A stretch of DNA of 64,000 nt from assembly GCA_950022295.1 (NCBI GenBank), contig OX465595.1, positions 434,862,270 through 434,926,269 on the forward strand, written 5' to 3'. Below the pieces are notes generated by a model. The model was not told the origin of the DNA. It searched no databases and saw nothing but the letters and a program-made list of their open reading frames with translations. This DNA comes from Bromus sterilis (taxonomy: Eukaryota; Streptophyta; Magnoliopsida; Poales; Poaceae). The position numbers and the translations under genes are program-made. Positions within the stretch are counted from its first letter, which is position 1; every line of letters starts with the position of its first letter. Below, one piece after another: positions 56,158 to 64,000 of this stretch.

Positions 56158-57203
56158 TTTTCAATCGGGGCAGCCAGAATCGGCGCGGTGGAGAGCATGC
56201 GCTTAAGTTCTCGGAATGCTTCGCTTGCTTGGGGGGTCCAGGTGAACTTCTCCGTCTTCTTCATCAGTTGGAATAATGGGATTGCTTTTTCACCTAGCCG
56301 ACTGAGGAATCGGCTGAGTGACGCGAGGCAACCGGTGAACTTCTGTACTTGCTTCAGGTTCTTGGGTTGTTCCATGCGCTCTATCGCGACTATCTTCTCG
56401 GGATTGCATTCGATTCCTCTCTCGGAAACGAGAAAACCCAAGAGCTTGCCGGCCTGAACTCCAAAAACACATTTCTCCGGATTGAGCTTGATCTGATAAG
56501 TTCTCAAATTTGCAAATGTCTCTCTGAGGTCGTCGAGAAGCGTGATTCCTTTTGCCGACTTCACCACCAAGTCATCCACGTAAACGTGGAGATTTCTGCC
56601 GAGTTGGGAGTGTGTACACCTCTGAATTGTGCGCTGATAAGTGACACCTCCATTTTTCAAACCAAAAGGCATGGTGATATAACAATAAACCCCAAAGGGG
56701 GTTATAAATGCAGTTTTTATTTGATCCTCCACAGCAAGTTTGATCTGGTGATAACCAGCTGTAGCATCCAGAAAAGACAACAGCTCGCAGCCGGCCGTAG
56801 AATCAATCACTTGATCAATACGGGGCAGAGCAAACGGGTCCTTCGGGCATGCCTTGTTTTCCTCTGTGCCAAATATAACATCCAGCCGAATGCGACCCAT
56901 GGGGGTGCAAGACAACCCAGGGACAATCCCGTGGAACGTCGTCCGACTGCGCTCCAGGTCTTTCTCTGTGAGCCCTAGCTTGATCAATGTGTCCCTGTAC
57001 AGAATGTTGATTGTACTTCCTCCATCGACGAGCACTCGGGAGAACTTGCACGAGAACCTTGGTCCTGCGAACAGAGCATCAACCACAAGCGGATAGTTGC
57101 CCAGATTCGACAAGATGGTGGGATGATCTGCTCTGTCCCAGGATATAGGACACTCGGACCAATGCATAAACTGAGGAATCGGCGGCATAGTGGCGTTGAC
57201 TTC
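56158..57203 (-). pseudogene. G1 pol: protease and RT with internal deletion (upstream of G2)
   Basis: The frame reads protease LVDGGSTINILYRDTLIKLG then jumps at about 56856-56862 from DVIFGTEE straight to NKACPKDPFALPRID in the RT. Compared with G2 about 745 bp is missing: the end of protease, the spacer and the N-terminal RT. The remaining RT is well kept (YHQIKLAVEDQIKTAF, YVDDLVVKS, LGFLVSERGIECNPEK). It ends at IEKE where G2 has inserted. Confidence 0.9.
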
Positions 57204-59546
57204 CTAAGCTCGGGCTCTCCGACTGCCCTTGTCCGTGGACCCACTGGTGAAAATCATGTAGGCGGCTTCTTGCCGCGGGAACTGGTTCTGCTGCTGAGGT
57301 GGTCCTCTGTTCTGGGGTGGTGGTGGGGGTGGAGGTGGTAAAGCTTCTCCCTTCGCGATCCTTCTCACGAAATCACACTGCCGAGTGGTGTGCGCAGACG
57401 GCCTGCCAGGTGTGCTGTGCAACTTGCATGGTGCATCCAACATATCATCAAATGTGTACTTGGGTTTCATCTGCCCCGGGGGCCTTATATTTGGTCTCAT
57501 CTTCCGACTGCCTCCTGCAGCCGCTGGATCTTCTTCGTTCTGAACAGCGGCCACCTGCCGACTGCCATACTGAGTATCAGGTTGCTCATCCTTGAGCTTG
57601 CCATTGTTCTGCTGGTTGTTGTTGTTTTTGCGGTTGTTCTCTCTCCTCTCCTTCCAACTGAGGCCTTGGTTCGCTGTGTCCGACTGCGGAGCCCCTGGTG
57701 ACTGGATTACACCCCCAACTCCGAGCTGGATAGGGCGCATCGCAGAATCGGACATTGCAAACGCATTGGCCACCTTCATGACCTCGGAGAGCGATGTGAA
57801 ATCCTTGCGGAGCAACTTGTGCTTTAGCATTGAATCGGCCAGGCATCCATCTGTGAAGTACTGAATGGCCTGGATCTCATGGACTCCTTCACATGAGTTC
57901 TTCAGCTTGATCCACCGAGATAGATAATCTCGGAGGGGTTCATCCTTGCCCTGCACACAAAGAGCCAACTGCCTCGGGAGGTTTGGCCGCTCATACATGC
58001 TTGTGAAGTTATGGATGAATGCACTTGTGAAATCTTCCCAGCAGTTTACACTGTCCTTGGGCAGGCTGTTTAACCATGTCCGGGCCGATCACTGCAGCAT
58101 CAGAGGTGCATAGCGGACTGCTACACGTCGATTGCCTCCTGCAATGCAGACTGCAGTCAGGTAATCGGACAACCAATCTTCTGGCTTCACAGAACCATTG
58201 TACTTGGACGTGTCTCTCGGCAACGTAAAGCCTTTGGGAAACTTCTCGGTCCGAATACGATGACCGAAACATGACGGGCCAGCCTCTCCTTCTTCATCCT
58301 CTTGAGCCTCCTTCTCCAGGAGCTCAATGTGATGCCTTGCATCGTTCTGACCGATCTGGCGAGGGCCAAGCCGGGCGCTGATTGCTGGTCTTGGTGCCGA
58401 TTGCTGAGGCATGTCGTTGCGCCTGCTGTTAACAGCTGGCTCTTCAACTCTTCTGCTTGCTGCTGGAGGTGGCCAATTGCTTTTGACCCTACTCTCGTGC
58501 CGAGATGGAGCAGGTTGCTGTCTGTTCTGGCGCGATGCATTCGGTCGCTGGCTAGCTCCCGGATTCGGCCTCACAGTTCCTCTTGACGCCCCAGGTCCTG
58601 CATCTTGATTCTCCATTGCCATGAGTCTCTGCTCCTTTGCGGCTGCCAACAGCTCACGCATTCGGCCCGACTGCTCTCGCCGCTCGTCTCCCTCCAGGTC
58701 TTCTAGCTCGAGTGCTATCTGCTCAGCTGCTCTCATGTTTTTGTCCGGCGTGCTGTATGTCGGCCTCTGGATGAATGCTGATTGCGCCGGTTGCTCCGGT
58801 TGCACTGGCCTCCTTGGCCGCTCCGGCTGCCCAGCCTCCGACAGCTGCTGATTGACTGCCCTGCCTCGGCTTCTCAAATCTTCCAGGACCGCGGGCTCAA
58901 TCGGCCGGTGCGGTCCCGCATGCGCCGCATTGTACTCTCTGGTAATGGCTCCCAGCCTGTGCTCTTCTGCTAGCACCTGCTCGGCCCTGCGAGCCAGAGC
59001 AAGCCTTGCCGTTTCCAGCTCGGTGTGCACTTGATCGGTATCACCATTCCTGTTCACGGGTGTGTATAACACATCCCGCAACGCACTGGTGCCGACTTTC
59101 TCTGCGGCCTCCGCTGCCTCCTTGGCTCTTCTTGCTGCACTTGCTGCACCGCGATTGCTCGAAGACGACGCCCCCGCCATCATGACAGCAGCGTGCACTC
59201 GGCCGTCCTCTCTGCCAGGTGCTGCGCTGCAGCCCCTGGTCGAGAGCGGATCTGCGACGCACGAGAAGACACGGATCTCCCTCGGGTATGCCTCGGGGAA
59301 GCTGCTGATGAAGAGGCGATGACTGCCGACCTGTAGCGACACACCGGGCGGCAGGGGCGCACCAGCCCCGTACCGCGCCGAGTAATCCACCACATAATCG
59401 ATTGCCCCACGCCTAAGAATCAGGCCAGAGGCGTGGCTACTGCCTGATGCAGAGGAAAATCCCGTCCGGATCTTTACTCCAGTCGACGCCTCGGTCTGCC
59501 CCACGGTGGGAGCCAACTGTCGTCGATATGTGACGGCAGATGCCAT
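57204..59546 (-). pseudogene. G1 gag, single frame with two stops
   Basis: It is open from an ATG at 59546-59544 in the 5' LTR through the primer-binding site (MASAVTYRRQLAPTVG) to the gag domain and Pro-rich tail. Only TGA at 58089-58091 (GGA in G2) and TAG at 57204-57206 (CAG in G2) interrupt it. The next codons continue in the same frame into protease, so gag and pol form one continuous reading frame in this family. Confidence 0.88.
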
Positions 59547-60531
59547 GGGGATGGCTAAATTGAGGGGAAGACGCGAGGAAGAAGATGTCGATGGTGCCGG
59601 AATCGGGTTGGGCACAAACACGGTGAAGGACACCACGATGTACCCAGGTTCGGGGATCTCCGGAGAGATAACACCCCTACTCCTGCTTGTCTCTTCTATA
59701 TCAATGAACTGGACTACAATAACTGCTTCTCTATCTTCTCAGGGGAAGGTGAGCGCCGCCGTGGGCAAGGCTCTCTCCTGCTTCCCTGAGAAATAACTAC
59801 TAGCAGTGAATGAACTGAGGAAGATGGGAGTAATGGTGCTAAAGGAGCGGATCGTCCCCCACGCAGGAGGGGTACCCCGGGCTCTTATAGCATGAGCCCG
59901 GGGTACATCGGTAACTTCACTACCGATTGGGCCCAGCCGTCATCCTCTAATCGGCTGGGTCCCACCGACTGCTCTTCTCCGGCTGATCCGGACCCTACGA
60001 GCGGCGGCCCATGCTATAGACTTGTAGGTCATGATGATGAACAGTGGCGCTAGGAGGTGCGGTCTTGTCGTCCTGTCCGCGGAATCGGCGGAGAGGTCGA
60101 CACCGTATCTCTGCCAGATCTTCGATGTGACTTGGCTTCTCTGCCACCCCGATCTCTCGGGATTGCGCATTTATGACCCCGTACTTGGATCTCCGACTGG
60201 TCTCGGGGTCAACTTCTCCAGAGGTGGTAGACTGTACCGATTGCGCCTGGGCCGACTGGTGGTTCCGGGCAAGGTCGAAGTCTCTGGGCAATCGGCTATG
60301 CTAATACCCACCTCGGCCCAGCTGCGGGCCAATCGGATAATTGTCTTGGCGATGAAGAGGGTGGACCGGTTGCGTCTGGGCCGACTGCTGGCATTCGGTA
60401 TGGCTGATTGCCTTGGAGCAATCGGCCGTATGCCTGCCCAGCTCGGCCCAGCTGCAGCCCAATCGGTCCATCCTTGTCTTGAAAGGTTGCTTCCGCTTGG
60501 GTGAGCCTACCCGGGTACCAATCCCCCGACA
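59518..60531 (-). repeat. G1 5' LTR
   Basis: The LTR is 1,014 bp, the same length as its partner at 28092. The TATA palindrome (59872-59906) is perfect. One of the two GATTGC hairpins is destroyed by a three-base cluster (GAAGTCTC instead of GATTGCTC). Confidence 0.95.
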
Positions 60532-60536
60532 GTATT

Positions 60537-61472
60537 CCCCTAGGTCCTTGATAAGGCGAAGTGTTGAGTGTTCGACTCACACAACACCACTAGGAAAATA
60601 ACAACACAACTTAAATATCAAACAACACATATTACTTCAATATCATATGACTACTAACAACTAGACTTCTCCCATGTCCTCAAGAACTAAAGTAACTACT
60701 CACAAGACATAAAAGAGATCATGATCAGTGGGGATAAATAGATGATAAACAATCTGGACACAATAATATTTCTCCAACAAAACTCAATAGCATTCACCAC
60801 AAAGTAGTAATCAACACCGATAGAGTAGAGAGGATAGATAGTACGGATTACAACACGAGTTGCAATTGTGAGATGAGATTGGATAGAGGCGGAGATGGTG
60901 CTGATGATGGGGATGATGTTGATGATGATCTCGATGATGCCCGTGACGATGGTGATGATGATGGTGACGATCTCCCCTTCCGGGAGGTGATCTCCCCGGC
61001 GGAATCTGCCCGCCAGAGATGGCTTTTCTTCTCTGTAGGTTTCCGCCACCGAGCGGCGGCGGAACTCCGTAAACTCCCCCTGTTTTAGGGTTTCTGATAT
61101 ATGAGCGATATATAGGCCAAAGGGGGGGAGCCGGGAGTGGCCCCAGGGGTCCAGGCGCCCTCCCGGCGCGGCCAGGGTGGGGGCCGCGCCAGGTGGCTGC
61201 CTGGGCACCCTGTGGCCCCCCTCTGGTCGCTCTTTTGCGTGTCTTCGTGATCCTTCTGGAAAATAGCCTCCGTCGATTTTCAGGTAATTTGGAGGTATTC
61301 TTCTTCAGCAACTCAGCGTCCACTTTTTACCGCTGAATCCTGCGTCTGCTGCTTCGGCACCGGAAAGTTTCAAACTGTGTAAAATAGGCCAAAACAACAT
61401 AAGAATAGCATCATATCATGAAATATATCAATGAATAAGAAAGAATTACTATATAAAATAGTGATGCATTTT
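60537..61472 (-). mobile_element. Athila-type Gypsy (Sabrina/WHAM-like) LTR fragment, right part
   Basis: This continues the fragment at 27531-28091 after removal of G1. On the minus strand it holds TTTGGCCTATATATCGCTCA (TATA region), then AAACCCTAAAACAGGGGGAG and a CATCATCAC-rich stretch, all typical of LTRs in this Triticeae group. It is cut at 61472 by the next LTR. ORFs in it are chance frames. Confidence 0.65.
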
Positions 61473-64000
61473 TGTCGGGACCCGGGGTTAGCGTATGCAA
61501 GTCCAGTTAAGACATAGTCATATGGAGAGCCGAGAACCGTACACACTTGTCTAAGCAGACAAGGCCAAGCACAGAACGTTCTCGGAAAGCATCGTACGTG
61601 AGGGGTATCCCATCCAGGCCGGATGATCAACTGAGATGGGTCCTCATCGTCCGCACACAAGTCTAATGATATGGGTGGTGAACTCCCATATTCAAAGACA
61701 AGTCGCCTCAACCATACTATCGACTATCTCATAACTCTTACATAGACTTACTCCAGCCCGATCACTTAGTCGGGGTCTAGGGCGGGCTCGATCATACCAC
61801 AAAGTGTGCACGAGACAGAGTCTCGAACAATCGCATCGCGATGCCCCAAGCTGCGCACATCTAAGGGCCACTTGGTGTATGAAAGACCGCCAGCCAGATC
61901 ACAACTAAGGTCTCGAAAACGCATACAAAGACATGCATGTTATAAACATACACGCAGCACACATGCCTTGTATGAACAGTAGGTATCATTGCAATTCTCT
62001 ACAAAGTATACAATTTTATTGATAACTCTTATAGAGTGCACACAGAGATCACAAACATGTGATCCAACATTACAACACAAGCGGAAGCAAATTATGTCTG
62101 AGTACAGACAAGTTTAACAAATGGCTTAAGAAGTCTTATTTAAACACAAGCCCTCCACGAGGGAACCAGTCGTCTGACTTGGACTAGACTAGCTTGATCT
62201 TCAGTCGTCCAACTCGATGAAGAAGCCACCTTCGGGGTCAGTGGTTTCATCTAAAACATAGATTAAGCAAACGTGAGTACAAAGTCGTACTCAGCAAGAC
62301 TTACGTAGGAACTATACTACTCATGCATATGTATCAAGGTAAAGGTAGGTGGGGTTTCACTTGCAGAAGTGCCAGCTTTGACTTGGCTAATCCTGAACTA
62401 CGAGTATCAGACTTGAGGTAAGAAGCGTACACGAGTCCACTACTTTCTCCAACCAATTACACCACTATGGTGCCATCCTCGACTTCCCCACGAGAAAGCA
62501 TGCCATAGCACTCACACTTATCTTGGTGTGTTTTAGAAGTATCCAGTTCAAGTTGTCTAATAATCAAGCTAAGCTTTCCAAGCAGTCCATAACCGCGGAC
62601 GCGGCTATTCGAATAGTTTTGTTAACCCTGCATGGGTGTACCGCTACACACACATGATCATCATTTACCGCCTTTGTACTCGACACCGTTCAAGAAGTGT
62701 CGGCGAGGATGCTCACCACAACTGTTACCTCATAGCCGATCTAGTCCGAGAAAGCCGCCAACTTGGGTTGGCTACCACTATCGTGAACCCGGCCGGTTTA
62801 CCGAAGTGGACCCAAGTGATGTGTGCGTGGTGCATAAGCCGGTCTCGGGTGAGCCGTTCTCTCACTTAGCATCCAGGCCACAGACCTACCAGAACTCCGA
62901 ACTATTGCGACATCTGGACATCGAAAGGGATGAGTTAGTAAGCTGAGAGGGGTCAGTGAGCCCAATGTGTGGTTGTACTCTTCATCTTGGATCACCACAC
63001 AAGAACTCGGACTTAAGGCGGTGTTCAACGAGACAACCCACCGTGTATTCCTACACAGCCTCTCATCGTTCACCTTGTATTAGGGTAGATTCACCAACAC
63101 TTTTCTACCATCATCATCATGATCACTACCATCCCGACTCACATAACAGTAACAACATGGTATCATTCTAAGCATGCAATAAGCAGTAACAATTGCAGGG
63201 GCCACATGATATCAATCAACTCCTACATTTGCTAGGATTGTGGTTTTGCCTACTACTGTGACAAATGATAGGTCATGCAAAGGAATGGGTTGATCTATGC
63301 GGTAGAAACGTAGCATGGTAATCATCCTATACAATGCATAAGCGAGACATGAGAGGGAAGTGGGATTTTATCGACATGATCAATGGGGGTTTGCTTGCCT
63401 TGCTGACGAGGTTCGGGTTCGGGGTCTTCAGCGAAGGGGGCAGCCTCCTGCTCCGGTTCCACTCAACTCGACAAACAACAAACAAGGTAGCAAAGTAAAT
63501 ACAATGCACAATCACATGATGGAAGGTTGAAACTTGATGTATATGGTTTCATGTGTGAAGCAGTTCCATTTAAATGGAGTATATCGCAAATTGAATTGCA
63601 AATTCAAACTCCCATTTGAATTCAAACTTAGCCAAGTTACATGTGACATTGATTGATCAATTTGAATCATTTTGAAATGTATATGATATGCCTCTAATGT
63701 GTAAGTGAAATGTAGCATGTTGCCATGGTTCAAGTTGCAAAAACTTTTAAATTGAATTTGATTTAATTCCATTTAAATCAAATAGCAAATGCTACTGATC
63801 ACCTTTTAAAATCAACTCAAACAAAGTTGAAAGTTGGATATTTGGATAGCTTATTTTCTCCTCATCATTTTTCATATATTATTTGTCCAATTTGGAGTTA
63901 ATATGAATTTTCTATGAATTTCCAAAGTTTGGGCTATTTTCTGGAATTTCTGGAATTTCTTTAAATAATTTCAAATTCTTGAAATTCATTTATGCGTCAT
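61473..64000. mobile_element. Partial LTR of the same family as 35838-39953, running off the window
   Basis: It starts TGTCGGGACCCGGGG and stays co-linear with 35838 to about 38390, with a few per cent of substitutions and small indels. Whether it is another solo LTR or the edge of a complete element cannot be seen. The putative TSD on the left is ATTTT (61468-61472). Confidence 0.8.

Larger units (their letters stand above)
28092..60531 (-). mobile_element. Tat-lineage Ty3/Gypsy retrotransposon G1 (outer copy), split by two later insertions
   Basis: Two 1,014-bp LTRs (28092-29105 and 59518-60531) share termini TGTCG/CGACA and are flanked by a perfect TSD GTATT (28087-28091 and 60532-60536). 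The element reads right to left: 5' LTR, primer-binding site next to 59517, gag, protease, RT, two RNase H domains, integrase. A plus-strand antisense ORF then precedes the 3' LTR. The dual RNase H (one ordinary, one archaeal-like) and the antisense ORF identify the Tat clade. Without the nested G2 and the solo LTR it would be about 13.8 kb. By eye its LTRs differ at about 15 sites. Coding is broken by stops and a pol deletion. Confidence 0.95.

Noticed and set aside
60696..61323. 170-residue ORFs with His/Ile repeats
   Set aside because: They come from a CATCATCAC-type low-complexity run in an Athila-type LTR.
1..64000. CRISPR array, bacterial operon or organelle insertion
   Set aside because: No regular direct repeats with unique spacers, no Shine-Dalgarno-driven gene clusters and no organelle genes were seen. 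All repeats fit plant transposons.

Overview
This is plant nuclear DNA, almost certainly from a Triticeae grass (wheat, Aegilops, barley or rye type). The reasons are spliced genes with long introns, a Cassandra TRIM with 5S rRNA-like LTRs, a BARE/Angela-type Copia LTR, several Stowaway MITEs with CTCCCTCCG ends, and a deep stack of nested Ty3/Gypsy elements. No bacterial features, CRISPR arrays or rRNA operons are present. Coordinates below come from reading splice sites, target-site duplications (TSDs) and terminal repeats by eye.

Left flank (1-6.1 kb): two opposing LINE RNase H fragments lie on either side of a Cassandra element (1328-3824, TSD GGTGG). A Copia solo LTR (1632-3437, TSD CGTGT) has inserted into the Cassandra. 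AT-rich sequence with an old duplicated block follows.

Gene island (6.1-25.4 kb): five genes. They are an atypical NAC factor with an AT-hook N-terminal extension (6466-9856, +), mitochondrial-type ribosomal protein bL36 (16927-18172, +), the U2 snRNP protein SF3B6/p14 (19955-20344, -), the cyclophilin CYP22/PPIH (20747-23593, +) and a MIZU-KUSSEI-like DUF617 protein (24423-25358, +). SF3B6 and CYP22 are head to head about 400 bp apart, and both belong to the spliceosome. Between the NAC and bL36 genes lie MITEs, a degenerate tandem array and a Pack-MULE-like element.

Right flank (25.9-64 kb) is a transposon nest. A Copia LTR remnant (26294-26448) comes first. An Athila-type Gypsy fragment (about 27531-28091, continuing at 60537-61472) is split by a Tat-lineage Gypsy element, G1 (28092-60531, TSD GTATT). 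G1 is in turn split by a 4.1-kb solo LTR (35838-39953, TSD TAGAA) and by a second copy of its own family, G2 (41586-56152, TSD GCTCC). Another LTR of the solo-LTR family begins at 61473 and runs off the window. Both Tat copies carry gag-pol on the minus strand and a six-exon antisense ORF on the plus strand. Neither copy is coding-competent: both have stops, one has frameshifts, one has a large pol deletion, and catalytic residues are lost.

The least-explained signals are a stem-loop-rich tandem repeat in an intron of the antisense ORF, a palindrome around the LTR TATA box, and an LTR-age order that contradicts the nesting order.
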